A stretch of DNA of 64,000 bases from Bifidobacterium pullorum subsp. gallinarum (GCF_000741215.1 NZ_JGYX01000002.1:186001-250000); one strand, 5' to 3'; counted from the first letter of the stretch, positions 21,590-30,032 are shown. Numbers and translations are program-made. The notes: generated by a model from the letters alone, not told the origin.

Positions 21590-23008
21590 ATGGTGACTAT
21601 GAGCAATCCCGACATCCGCGACCGCAACCGTCCACAGGCCGGACAAGCGGACGGCATGGCACAGGACGACGAGGTGCCGGTCCGCGGCACCTGGAAAAGC
21701 AGCCTGGTGATGGTTCCCATAGCCATCTTCATGTGTCTGGTGCAAACGTCCTTCGCCGCTGCCCGCTATGGCAGTTCGGATCCGCAGTTTCTCTGGTTCA
21801 TGTTCTCCACGCTCGCCGCCATTCCTTCGGGATTGCTGCTGCTCGCCAGGGACCGCCACCCCGAAGCGGTCTTCTGGGGGTCATGCGCCCTGGTCATCGC
21901 CTTCCCCTTCGATTCGATGCTCGCCCTGATGGCCATGGCCTCGCTGCTCGCCCGGCGATCCTCGCGCGCGGTCACGGTGCGCGCCATCGCGGCGGGCGGG
22001 GCGATCGCCCTGATCGCCCAGTTGCGCGACGCGCTCAATCCGCCCGACGCGTCGCTCTGGCACGTGTTCTTCGCCAAACCCCATACCGGCGGCAATACCG
22101 GCACTCCCATCGTGATGCTGGTCGGCGAGACCCCCATCATCATCACGGCCGCGATCGCCGCGCTCATCTCCACCGCCATCGCGGCGCTCGTCGGCTTGCA
22201 CCTGCGGTCCAAGGCCATCGCAGCCTCGGCCGAAGCCAAGGCCGATGCCGCCGCCAGCCAGGCGCACACCCTGCAGGCCGACCTGAACAACCAGCAGCTC
22301 GCCGACGCCATCGCGGCGGAGGCGCACGACACCCTCGCCCATTCCCTGTCGCTCCTAGCGTTGAATGCCAGCGCGCTGCAGGCCGAATCGGACAAACTGT
22401 GCACCATGACGCAGTCGAGCGAGGACGCCGTCCGCACCCGCGCCGATTCCATCGCCCAGCAGGCGCAGCAGATCCGCAGACAGGCGGCGGGCGCACTGGA
22501 TGAAGCCCACACAATCATCGACATGCTCCGGCATCCCGAACAGGCGTACGTCCAACTGGCGCCCTCCGATGACACGGCCCTCACCCGGGAATCGCTCAAC
22601 GCACTCATCACCGACGCGCGGCAGGCCGGCATGCGCGTGGACACCTGGATCGACATCCAGCAGCTCAGCGAGCTGGACGAGAATCTCGGCAAAATCGCCT
22701 ACCGCACCATCCAGGAGGGGCTGACCAACGCTCGCAGGCATGCGCCTGATGCGCCGGTCGCCCTCCAAATCGATGCACTCCCCCGTGTCGGCGTGCATAT
22801 CCATATCAGCAATCCGCTGACCGCCGGCGAACACGCACGGCCGGATCGGACCGGCAACGGGCTGACCGGCATCGCCGCCCGGATCCACAGCGCCGGCGGC
22901 ACCTGCGCATACGGCGCCGACGAACAAGGCGTGTTCCATATCGATGCCCGTCTGCCGTGGATCGGTAGCGCCACCGGACAGCAGTCGAACGTTGCCGGCC
23001 TGGCCTAG
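21590..23008 (+). CDS. NarL-type sensor histidine kinase
   Basis: This 472-residue membrane sensor has about five to six hydrophobic segments in residues 35-210, with a non-conserved sensing loop (AKPHTGGNTGTP). A coiled-coil stretch rich in Ala, Glu and Gln follows (~210-240). The HisKA_3 phosphorylation site EAHDTLAHSLS has H246 as phospho-acceptor. The ATPase N-box reads QEGLTNARRHA and the G-box RTGNGLTGIAARIHSAGG. ATG 21590 follows GGAGG at 21576-21580; several upstream ATGs are in frame but lack ribosome sites. It precedes its response regulator by 9 bp. The stimulus is unknown. Confidence 0.85.
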   Translation: MVTMSNPDIRDRNRPQAGQADGMAQDDEVPVRGTWKSSLVMVPIAIFMCLVQTSFAAARYGSSDPQFLWFMFSTLAAIPSGLLLLARDRHPEAVFWGSCALVIAFPFDSMLALMAMASLLARRSSRAVTVRAIAAGGAIALIAQLRDALNPPDASLWHVFFAKPHTGGNTGTPIVMLVGETPIIITAAIAALISTAIAALVGLHLRSKAIAASAEAKADAAASQAHTLQADLNNQQLADAIAAEAHDTLAHSLSLLALNASALQAESDKLCTMTQSSEDAVRTRADSIAQQAQQIRRQAAGALDEAHTIIDMLRHPEQAYVQLAPSDDTALTRESLNALITDARQAGMRVDTWIDIQQLSELDENLGKIAYRTIQEGLTNARRHAPDAPVALQIDALPRVGVHIHISNPLTAGEHARPDRTGNGLTGIAARIHSAGGTCAYGADEQGVFHIDARLPWIGSATGQQSNVAGLA

Positions 23009-23011
23009 GAT
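23006..23011 (+). promoter_or_regulatory. Candidate -10 inside the kinase stop codon
   Basis: TAGGAT, whose first three bases are the stop codon of the histidine kinase, is 6 nt before the GTG start of the response regulator. It could give a separate leaderless regulator mRNA. The same AGGA could instead act as a weak ribosome site. Confidence 0.3.
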
Positions 23012-23017
23012 ACAACC

Positions 23018-23704
23018 GTGAGCGAGTTGGAGAACAACCGTCCGATCCGTGTTAGCGTGGTGGACGATGACCCGATGATCTGTCAGGCGATGGGTCTGAT
23101 TCTCAACGATTATTCCGAAGGCCGCATCACCGTCGTATCCACGTCGGTCGATGGCCGCGAGGCGGTCGAGCGTGCGGAGCAGGAGCATCCGGACGTGGTG
23201 CTCATGGACATCGCCATGCCGGGAATCGACGGCATCGAGACAACACAGCGGTTGCGCGCCTTACGACCCGCACCTCACGTGCTCGTCCTCACCTCGCTGA
23301 GCCCAGCCGACACGGTCGAACGCGCGGTCGAGGCCGGCGCGGAGGGGTTCGTATCCAAGACGGACGCGCCCGATGAGATCATCCGACGCGTAATCGGCGT
23401 CTGCAAGGGCGCGCCCCAATTCAATTCGGCGAGCCAACGGCAACTGATCGGCGGGCTCAGCCGGCAACGGCCGCAATCCCGTCGCGATGAGGCGCGGGCC
23501 CTGTTGGACACGCTGCCCGCACGCGAGCGCGAAGCCGTCATACTGGCCGCCGAGGGGTACACGAACGCGGAGATCGCCCAACGCATGTTCATCTCCGAGC
23601 GCACGGCCAAGGCGCATCTGTCCTCGGCCGCGGACAAGCTGTGCATAGGACGCGTGCAGATGGCACGGCTCGTGGAGCGCGCCGACCTTCCCGAACAACG
23701 CTGA
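23018..23704 (+). CDS. NarL/LuxR-family response regulator
   Basis: This 228-residue regulator has a receiver domain (about 8-130: VVDDDPMI acidic pocket, phospho-acceptor D64 in VVLMDIAMPGIDG, conserved Lys in GFVSKTD). A LuxR-type helix-turn-helix follows (about 160-222: LPAREREAVILAAEGYTN, AEIAQRMFISERTAKAHLSS). It forms a pair with the kinase 9 bp upstream. The GTG start at 23018 is used because the receiver begins immediately after. DNA targets are unknown; the divergent DUF5067 gene is one candidate. Confidence 0.9.
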   Translation: MSELENNRPIRVSVVDDDPMICQAMGLILNDYSEGRITVVSTSVDGREAVERAEQEHPDVVLMDIAMPGIDGIETTQRLRALRPAPHVLVLTSLSPADTVERAVEAGAEGFVSKTDAPDEIIRRVIGVCKGAPQFNSASQRQLIGGLSRQRPQSRRDEARALLDTLPAREREAVILAAEGYTNAEIAQRMFISERTAKAHLSSAADKLCIGRVQMARLVERADLPEQR

Positions 23705-23874
23705 ACGGCAGCCGCCTGCCGGTTACCATGCCTCACTGACCGCATTCGCCAACCGGACATGCGTCCAGGACATGTCGCTTTGTCCGAACCGGGACAGAAC
23801 GCTAGACTGGATGGTGCCGACACGTGGCGAGGACGCCACGGCGGACAATGGCCACCTGGACAAAGGAGTTATGT

Positions 23875-24900
23875 ATGGAGGCAATCAAGGCGATTCAGTA
23901 CGGCTGCGGCAAAATGGCCAAGTACACGATGCGCTACATGCATGAGAAAGGCATCCAGATCGTCGGCGCGATCGACGTGAATCCGGAGGTCGTCGGCATG
24001 GACGCCGGCGTCTATGCGGGCATCGGTCCGATCAACGTGCCGATCCGGGCGGATGCCGAAGCGGTGCTGGACGAGTGCGACGCGGATATCGCCGTCGTGA
24101 CGCTGTTCAGCTTCACCGAGGAGATCGAGGCGATGTGCGCGCAGTGCCTCAGCCGCGGCATCAGCGTCATCACCACCTGCGAGGAGGCCATCTACCCGTG
24201 GACCACCGCCCCTGCGGTGACCAACCGGCTCGACCGCATCGCCAAGGACCACGGCGCCACCATGGTCGGCTCGGGCATGCAGGACATCTTCTGGGTGAAC
24301 ATGGTCGCGCAGGTGGCGGCCGGCTGCCACCGCATCGAGAAGATCACCGGCGCGGTGAGCTACAACGTGGAGGATTATGGTCTGGCGCTGGCCAAGGCGC
24401 ACGGCTGCGGCCTGACCGCCGAACAGTTCGAGGCCGAGCTGGCGCATCCGGAGACGATCGTGCCGTCCTACGTGTGGAACTCCAACGAGTCGCTGGCCCA
24501 GAAGATGGGCTTGACGATCCGTTCGACCACGCAGAGGGCGGTACCCTATTTCAGCGATCTGGACGTGTATTCCGAGACGCTCGGCGAGACGATTCCGGCC
24601 GGCAAGTGCATCGGCATGTCCGCCGTGGTGACCACGGAAACCAATCAGGGCATCACGCTGGAGACCTCCTGCATCGGCAAGGTCTACGGGCCGGACGACG
24701 GCGACATGTGCGACTGGACGATCGCCGGCGAACCGGATGTGGAATTCCACGTGGTCAAGCCGGCCACGGTCGAACACACCTGCGCCACCATCGTCAACCG
24801 CATCCCGGATGTACTCAATGCTCCGGCGGGCTATGTAACCGCCGACCAGCTCGATGAGATCAGCTACCTGACCTACCCGGCCTCGCTGTACGTGTGCTGA
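23875..24900 (+). CDS. DapB-fold dehydrogenase, 2,4-diaminopentanoate dehydrogenase-like
   Basis: This 341-residue NAD(P)-binding protein has an N-terminal Rossmann motif QYGCGKM near 6-12 and [40 protein letters not shown] and [16 protein letters not shown] match the pattern I associate with 2,4-diaminopentanoate dehydrogenase (Ord), a clostridial ornithine-fermentation enzyme, and related DapB-like amine dehydrogenases. The ATG at 23875 follows AAAGGAG with 6-nt spacing. No other ornithine-degradation gene is nearby, so the natural substrate here is uncertain. It is monocistronic and followed by a strong hairpin. Confidence 0.7.
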   Translation: MEAIKAIQYGCGKMAKYTMRYMHEKGIQIVGAIDVNPEVVGMDAGVYAGIGPINVPIRADAEAVLDECDADIAVVTLFSFTEEIEAMCAQCLSRGISVITTCEEAIYPWTTAPAVTNRLDRIAKDHGATMVGSGMQDIFWVNMVAQVAAGCHRIEKITGAVSYNVEDYGLALAKAHGCGLTAEQFEAELAHPETIVPSYVWNSNESLAQKMGLTIRSTTQRAVPYFSDLDVYSETLGETIPAGKCIGMSAVVTTETNQGITLETSCIGKVYGPDDGDMCDWTIAGEPDVEFHVVKPATVEHTCATIVNRIPDVLNAPAGYVTADQLDEISYLTYPASLYVC

Positions 24901-24923
24901 TTTGAATTACCGGATGGCCTGCC

Positions 24924-24956
24924 CCAGCGGGCGGCCCTGACACCGCCGCCCGCTGG
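24924..24956 (+). terminator. Hairpin after the dehydrogenase gene
   Basis: A 12-bp perfect stem (24924-24935, CCAGCGGGCGGC, with 24945-24956) has a 9-nt loop and lies 23 bp past the stop. No T-run follows. It contains two inverted copies of the CAGYGGGCG unit repeated in the next element. Confidence 0.55.
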
Positions 24957-24963
24957 CCCCACC

Positions 24964-25093
24964 CAGTGGGCGGATTGTTCGTTCAGTGGGCGGGCTATGG
25001 CAAAGCCTCGGCTTGGAATGGAGCCATTTTCAGCCATATCTCAAGCCGAGGCTTCATGATAGGGCGCCCACTGAAGCGTTCATTCGCCCACTG
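24964..25093. repeat. 130-bp imperfect inverted repeat with internal 20-bp periodic units
   Basis: The arms 24964-25015 and 25042-25093 align without gaps and match at roughly three quarters of positions. AAGCCTCGGCTTG (25003-25015) pairs perfectly with 25042-25054. Each arm carries two CAGTGGGCG units 20 bp apart: 24964 and 24984 forward, 25065 and 25085 reversed. No coding capacity is seen. It could be a small non-autonomous mobile element, a structured RNA or an operator cluster. Confidence 0.65.
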
Positions 25094-25167
25094 AAGAGAA
25101 TCTCAGCCTTGGCTCGGCGCGTCGTCGCCCAGGATATCCGCCTGCTGAATGGCGGGGCCTGCGGGAA

Positions 25168-25800
25168 TCAGGCTTGGGTGGCCTTCCAGGCGCGGTATTC
25201 GGCGGCCTTGGACTGCCAGTATTCGCGATCCCTTTCGCCGATCTCACGGATGACGCGGCACGGGTTGCCGACGGCCACCGAATGAGACGGGATGTCCTTG
25301 GTCACCACCGATCCGGCGCCGATCACCACATCATCGCCGATCGTCACGCCCGGGCAGACGATGACGTTGCCGCCGAACCAGACGTCGCTGCCGATGGTGA
25401 TGGGCAGACCGCCCTCCATGGCCTCGTTGCGCACCTCGGCGTCGATCGGATGGTACGGGGTGTACAGGCCGACGCGCGGGCCGAAGAACACGTTGTCGCC
25501 GATGGTGATCGGGGCGACGTCCAGGAAGATGCAGTCCATGTTGGCGTAGAAGTTCCTGCCGATGCGCGTGTTCGAGCCGTAGTCGCAGTTGAACGGCGCC
25601 TCGACGAAGGACCCCTCCCCCAGTTCGGCGAACAGCTCGCGGAAGAGCGCCATGCGCTCGTCGAGCCTGTCATAGTCCATCGTGTTGATCGCATGCACAA
25701 GGCGGCGTTTGCGCATGTTGGCCGCGCCGAGTTCCGGGTCGGCCGCCACATACAGTTCGCCGGCGAGCATACGTTCCTGTTCGCTGGTGTATTGCGTCAT
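25168..25800 (-). CDS. Sugar O-acetyltransferase (maltose/galactoside acetyltransferase family)
   Basis: This 210-residue left-handed beta-helix enzyme transfers acetyl from acetyl-CoA to a sugar hydroxyl. It has an N-terminal Mac domain (ERMLAGELYVAADPEL to about 55), then hexapeptide repeats (ITIGDNVFFGPRVGLYTP, ITIGSDVWFGGNVIVCPGVTIGDDVVIGAGSVV in overlapping turns) with the HPID catalytic histidine and AVGNPCRVIREI at the end. The start is ATG 25798-25800 (MTQYTSEQE); no good Shine-Dalgarno sequence is seen and an in-frame ATG lies 3 codons upstream. A LacI-type operator lies 45 bp upstream, suggesting control by a sugar-responsive repressor encoded elsewhere. Confidence 0.88.
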   Translation of the reverse strand: MTQYTSEQERMLAGELYVAADPELGAANMRKRRLVHAINTMDYDRLDERMALFRELFAELGEGSFVEAPFNCDYGSNTRIGRNFYANMDCIFLDVAPITIGDNVFFGPRVGLYTPYHPIDAEVRNEAMEGGLPITIGSDVWFGGNVIVCPGVTIGDDVVIGAGSVVTKDIPSHSVAVGNPCRVIREIGERDREYWQSKAAEYRAWKATQA

Positions 25801-25821
25801 GCACACCATGCAACACCATCG

Positions 25822-25838
25822 CGCGATGCAACACGCCG
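25822..25838. promoter_or_regulatory. 17-mer shared with the LytTR upstream region
   Basis: CGCGATGCAACACGCCG is identical to 30033-30049. Here it is ~22 bp upstream of the acetyltransferase start, with a second ATGCAACAC 18 bp closer to the gene. This suggests a common DNA-binding regulator. Confidence 0.4.
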
Positions 25839-25844
25839 ACATAA

Positions 25845-25858
25845 TGACAACGTTTGCA
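25845..25858. promoter_or_regulatory. LacI-family operator
   Basis: TGACAACGTTTGCA fits the LacI/GalR consensus TGNNANCGNTNNCA with an AACGTT core. It lies 45 bp upstream of the acetyltransferase ATG. No LacI-type gene is in the window. Confidence 0.5.
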
Positions 25859-26020
25859 TATTTATGGAAGACATCGCAGGCTTACGCCGCAGCGCAAGCC
25901 CCGACACAGTCGACGATCGCCAGGCACAATCCAGTTATCCGAGGACATACCTCGTATGCAGGGAGAAGAATCGAAGGACTCCCGACTATCGCACAGTTAC
26001 AGGGTGCCGCGCACGAGAAC

Positions 26021-26044
26021 GCGGGCCGGATGCTCCCGGCCCGC
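26021..26044 (-). terminator. Secondary hairpin after the GH3 gene
   Basis: A 9-bp perfect stem GCGGGCCGG/CCGGCCCGC (26021-26029, 26036-26044) lies 30 bp beyond the main terminator. Confidence 0.4.
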
Positions 26045-26073
26045 AACAAAGCCCTCCCCCGACAGAGAAAACG

Positions 26074-26118
26074 AATATCCGCCCGGCGAGCAGGAGGAGG
26101 GTTCGCCGGACGGATATT
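26074..26118 (-). terminator. Intrinsic terminator of the GH3 gene
   Basis: AATATCCG and CCGGCGA pair with TCGCCGG and CGGATATT, with one mismatch between the blocks. The minus strand continues CGTTTTCTCTG. It starts 8 bp past the stop. Confidence 0.8.
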
Positions 26119-26125
26119 GGCCCGG

Positions 26126-28984
26126 TCAGCCGCGCCTACGCCTCAGGTAGCCGCGCACCATCAGCGCCTCGGCACCGATCAGCAGCAAGCCGATCACCGC
26201 ATCGATGCCGATCACCGCCATCTTCCACGGTTCGAGACCGGTCTGCGGTGCGCCGTTCTCATACACCCAGCTGTTCACCACGGTGTAGAGGATGTGTCGA
26301 CTCGCCTCGCGCAGATACTGTACGGTGCTGGCGTCGGAGGTGTCCTGCGGCACGTTCGGACCTGAGCCATAGGTGGAGAGCATCGCATCCACACCGTTGG
26401 CGAGCGCCGCGTCGGCGTTCATGAAGCCGTGGCCGTTGTCCCGGAAATAGTCGGAGATGGCCATGCCCTTAAAACCCCATTCGTCGCGCAGCACGGTCTG
26501 GAGCAGGTTGCTCCATTCACCGGCCCACTTGATGCCGATATAGTTCCACGAGACCATCAGCGCCTGCGCGCCGCCGTCCTTGACACCCATCTCGAAGGGT
26601 TTCAGGTAGATCTCGCGGACGGCCTGTTCGTTGGACCAGACGCTGACCATCTTGGAGTTGCCGTCATACAGGGCGAAATGTTTGATGAACGCGTACACTC
26701 CCTGGCTCTGGCAACCCTGAATCGCCGCCGTGGCCATGATGCCGGAGAGCGTGCCGTCCTCCGAGTAGAACTCGTAGTTGCGGCCGCCGAAGGGGCTGCG
26801 GTGGATGTTCACGCCCGGCGCGTACCAGCCTGCGATGTTCATCTCGCGGCACATGCGCCCCATCATCTCGCCGTAGTCGTGGACCAGATCCGGGTTCCAG
26901 GTCATCGCGATCAGGGTGGCCACGCCGAAACCGATCGAGCCGTCGCCGGTGAAGTTGTTGTTGATGGCGGCGGGGCCGTCGGCATCGATGACCTGCACCT
27001 TGCCGATTGATTCGACGGCGGGGGTCTGGTAGCCGGCGAGCGAGGTCAGGTCGACCATATCCCGCACGCTCATCTCGTCGAGCAGTTCGTCCCACTGCGG
27101 GTCGTCGATGTCCACGCCGCGCAGGTCGGCAAGCTGCACGCCGTTCCTGGCACCGGTGGTCGGCATCTGTGCCTCCGGGTCAAGATAGGTGGTGTAGTCG
27201 AAGTTCTCGTTGATGTGGTACTGCGCGCGCAGATCGTCGGGCAGGACGTCGCTGCCCTTGGCGGTGGCCTCCTCGTAATTGGCGAAGTGGTCGGCACGCG
27301 ACAGATACGGCAGGCCGCCGTTCGCGTCGTCGAATTCGTTGTTGGCGGCGGCCAGGTCGCCGTTGTGGGTATCCTCGCCATCGTAGACGATCTCGTCGGC
27401 GACGGTCCAGACACGGCTGTCGAGTTCGGTGTGGGAGTCGGCGTTGACGGAGATGGTGTAGTCGCCAGTCTCCAGCACCCACGCCTTGGCATCCTCGTAG
27501 TCATAGGAGGCCAGGTCGTCGGGGGTGAAGGTGAGGTTGATGGTCTGCGATTCGCCAGGTTCGAGCAGGTCGGTCTTCCGCTCGTCCAGCAGGTTGGCGG
27601 TGGCCTTCTCGATGCCTCCGTTGGTGTAGGGCGGATTGTAGTAGACCTCGACCACGTCCTTGCCGGCCACGTCGCCGGTGTTGGTGACGGTCACCTCGAA
27701 CGAGAGCCCGTCACCGTCCTCGATGATGTCGCTCATGCTCTGGTCGAACGTGGTGTAGCTCAGGCCGTGACCGAACGGGAACTGGACGACCGAATCGTAA
27801 TCGATCAGACCCTCGTCCGCGGCGGTCTCATAGAACTTGTATCCCACGTAGATGCCCTCGGTGTAGTCGAGGTACGCGGGAGAGAAGTCCTGCGGCACAC
27901 CGGCGTTCATGCCCTGGACGGTCATGTCCTTCATATTGCTGTAGTCGGTTTTCACCGCGCTGTTCCACCACGGCGTCTGGGTCATGTCATAGACGAGCGT
28001 GTCGGTGGTGCGCCCGGAGGGGTTGACCTCGCCATTAAGGATGCGTCCGAGCGCGCTGAAACCGGCATGGCCGGGGCCGGGGCACCAGATGGCGGACTTG
28101 ATCTGCTCGTATCGGTCGAGGAAGCCGAGCTCCATTGGGTTGGCGCTGTTGACCAGCACGATGACGTTGTCGAAGTTCCCGCAGACCATGTCCACCAGGT
28201 CCTCTTCGGTCTGGGAGAGCTTGAGGTAGTGTTCGCCCGTCTCGAAGTCCTGGTATGCGGTGGAGTTGGATTCGAACTTGGCCTGGCTCACGTCGGTCGG
28301 CAGGTCGTTCTGGCCTTCGCTGGCCGCACGGGAGAACGTGACGACCGCCACGTCGGAGAATGCCTTGGCACCGTCGATCAGCTCCTGCGGATAGGAGTCG
28401 ATCGGGGGTTCGGGCAATGACCAGCTCTGCTTGTTGATCGACATCTCCGGACGATCGCTGTATTCGGCGTAGAAGTCGGCGAGGTCCTGGTTGACCCGGA
28501 ACCCGGCGTCCTCCAGGCTCTGCTGGATCGAGACCTTCTCATACAGGTCGTTGATGCCGCCGGAGCCGCCGCCCGCGTAGGAGGGATTCTCCGAAGCCCA
28601 ACCGAACAGATTGATGGAATCGACGCCGTCCAGCGGCAGCAGGCCGTCATCGTTCTTCAGCAGCACGAATCCCTCCTCGGCGATTCGTTCGGACAGCTGC
28701 TTGGCTTCCTCGGTGGTTCCCTCGCTGACCGTGGCCCTCTCGCTGAACGCCATGCCGATCAGCGTGGACATCGGGATCAGCACGATGAGATTGACCACCA
28801 CCACAATCGAGAGGATCGCCCCCAATACTGCATTGCCGCGGACCAGACCACGCAGTGGCTTGCCGATCCAGTGGGCCCCGACGGCGACCGCAACCGCGAT
28901 CACCAGCAGTACGCCCAAGGCGACCAGATACCATTTGCAGGTCTGCAGGACGCCGATGACGTCCTCCATGTTGATGCCTACCAT
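26126..28984 (-). CDS. Membrane-anchored GH3 beta-glycosidase with permuted domains
   Basis: This 952-residue protein is anchored by two N-terminal helices (about 17-38 and 52-78) and one C-terminal helix (about 925-946) before RGYLRRRRG, so the enzyme should sit outside the membrane. Domain order is reversed compared with most GH3: first the GH3 C-type alpha/beta domain (about 98-420, from EEGFVLLKNDDGLLPL to FPFGHGLSYTTF), then an FnIII-like domain (~425-525), then the TIM-barrel domain (~625-900) with KHFALY and nucleophile D845 in GMAISDYF. The permuted order is known in some rumen and gut glucosidases. ATG 28984 follows AAAGGAGA. Substrate is undetermined. No sugar transporter is adjacent. 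Confidence 0.88.
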   Translation of the reverse strand: MVGINMEDVIGVLQTCKWYLVALGVLLVIAVAVAVGAHWIGKPLRGLVRGNAVLGAILSIVVVVNLIVLIPMSTLIGMAFSERATVSEGTTEEAKQLSERIAEEGFVLLKNDDGLLPLDGVDSINLFGWASENPSYAGGGSGGINDLYEKVSIQQSLEDAGFRVNQDLADFYAEYSDRPEMSINKQSWSLPEPPIDSYPQELIDGAKAFSDVAVVTFSRAASEGQNDLPTDVSQAKFESNSTAYQDFETGEHYLKLSQTEEDLVDMVCGNFDNVIVLVNSANPMELGFLDRYEQIKSAIWCPGPGHAGFSALGRILNGEVNPSGRTTDTLVYDMTQTPWWNSAVKTDYSNMKDMTVQGMNAGVPQDFSPAYLDYTEGIYVGYKFYETAADEGLIDYDSVVQFPFGHGLSYTTFDQSMSDIIEDGDGLSFEVTVTNTGDVAGKDVVEVYYNPPYTNGGIEKATANLLDERKTDLLEPGESQTINLTFTPDDLASYDYEDAKAWVLETGDYTISVNADSHTELDSRVWTVADEIVYDGEDTHNGDLAAANNEFDDANGGLPYLSRADHFANYEEATAKGSDVLPDDLRAQYHINENFDYTTYLDPEAQMPTTGARNGVQLADLRGVDIDDPQWDELLDEMSVRDMVDLTSLAGYQTPAVESIGKVQVIDADGPAAINNNFTGDGSIGFGVATLIAMTWNPDLVHDYGEMMGRMCREMNIAGWYAPGVNIHRSPFGGRNYEFYSEDGTLSGIMATAAIQGCQSQGVYAFIKHFALYDGNSKMVSVWSNEQAVREIYLKPFEMGVKDGGAQALMVSWNYIGIKWAGEWSNLLQTVLRDEWGFKGMAISDYFRDNGHGFMNADAALANGVDAMLSTYGSGPNVPQDTSDASTVQYLREASRHILYTVVNSWVYENGAPQTGLEPWKMAVIGIDAVIGLLLIGAEALMVRGYLRRRRG

Positions 28985-29244
28985 CCTGTCTCCTTTGCTC
29001 AGGCGAATCCGACGGCAGCGTCGGACCGCTGTTCCTATGGGAAGCGTGCGGGGCGATCCCTGCGGATATCGGGATCGTTCCGCCGTTGGAGCCAGTACAG
29101 CAGAATCATGCAGCCGATGCGGAACGAACGCACCGTTCTGTCATGTGATGGGCAAATTCTGCACCCGTGACCGTGCGCAATCCGGGCGTGGCACGGTGAA
29201 CACGATTCGGTGTCAATGCCGAATCATGCGACGGGTACGGCGCG

Positions 29245-29988
29245 TCACGACGGTTCGCCGGCGCGCCCGGACCGACGGCCGGCATTCACGTACGAGGCGA
29301 AGGCCTGCTTGAACGCCGCGCGACGGGGACGGCTGATCGGCAATCGATCGCCGTTGGACATGATGGCCTCGTGTTCCGCCACGGCGGTCACATGCGCCAG
29401 ATTGACCAGATATCCGGAGTTCGCGCGCACGAAGGCGTGGTCGAGTTCGATCAGCCGCTCCTCAAACCGGATGATCGAGCAGACGATCTGCATATTGCCG
29501 AGCATCGTATGCAGGATGGTTCGGTGCTTCACCGAATCGACGTAGATGATCTCGTCAAGACGCATCCGGCGTGTCCTGCCACCGGATATGACCTGGATCG
29601 TGCGGCGCTCGCAGGCGCGTCGCCCATCCAGACACCGGGTCATATCATGCGCGAACACCTCATAGGACGGCGGCTTGAGGATATAGGACATCGCATTGAT
29701 CTCATAGCCGCCGACCGCATACTCGTCGGTCAGGGAGACAAGGATCGCCTCCACCGCATCATCCACCTCACGAATCCGACGCATCACACCGAGCCCGTCG
29801 ATGCCGCCCAGATCCACATCGATGATGATGACGTCCCAATCGGGGGTATATGAGGCGACGAACGCGTCGCCGTCGTCGAACACGGTGACGTCCAACGCCC
29901 TGCCCTGCTCGGCCTCATACCGTCGGCACAGACCGGTCAGGATCGTCTGGCACGCCGGGGCGTTATCGACGATGGCGACGCGAACCAT
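29245..29988 (-). CDS. LytTR-family response regulator, orphan
   Basis: This 247-residue regulator has a receiver domain (about 1-120; acidic pocket VDNAPAC, phospho-acceptor D57 in VIIIDVDLGGIDG, conserved Lys in YILKPPSYE) and a LytTR DNA-binding domain (about 140-235; IIYVDSVKHRTILHT, RANSGYLVNLAHVTA, LPISRPRR). Relatives control virulence, competence or cell-wall genes with a membrane kinase. No kinase gene is in this window. The ATG at 29986-29988 follows AAGGAGGGG. Its stop lies 260 bp upstream of the GH3 start on the same strand, and its promoter region carries the 17-mer shared with the acetyltransferase. Confidence 0.88.
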   Translation of the reverse strand: MVRVAIVDNAPACQTILTGLCRRYEAEQGRALDVTVFDDGDAFVASYTPDWDVIIIDVDLGGIDGLGVMRRIREVDDAVEAILVSLTDEYAVGGYEINAMSYILKPPSYEVFAHDMTRCLDGRRACERRTIQVISGGRTRRMRLDEIIYVDSVKHRTILHTMLGNMQIVCSIIRFEERLIELDHAFVRANSGYLVNLAHVTAVAEHEAIMSNGDRLPISRPRRAAFKQAFASYVNAGRRSGRAGEPS

Positions 29989-30032
29989 GTCCCCTCCTTC
30001 AACGAATCAGATGGACATCAGTCTGCCACTGT

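Larger units (their letters stand above)
25801..26125. other. 325-bp intergenic region
   Basis: The right part carries two hairpins that end the GH3 gene. The left part carries the upstream region of the acetyltransferase: two ATGCAACAC repeats (25808-25816 and 25826-25834, 18 bp apart) and a LacI-type operator (25845-25858). The middle (about 25870-26015) is less GC-rich than its surroundings and shows no coding signal on either strand. Confidence 0.6.

Noticed and set aside
24960-25100. Insertion sequence remnant
   Set aside because: No transposase fragment and no direct target duplication could be seen at the ends; retained only as an inverted repeat.
24901-25167. Possible CRISPR array from the repeated CAGTGGGCG units
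   Set aside because: Units are 9 bp, spaced 20 bp, in both orientations, with only six copies and no spacer-like uniform segments or cas genes.
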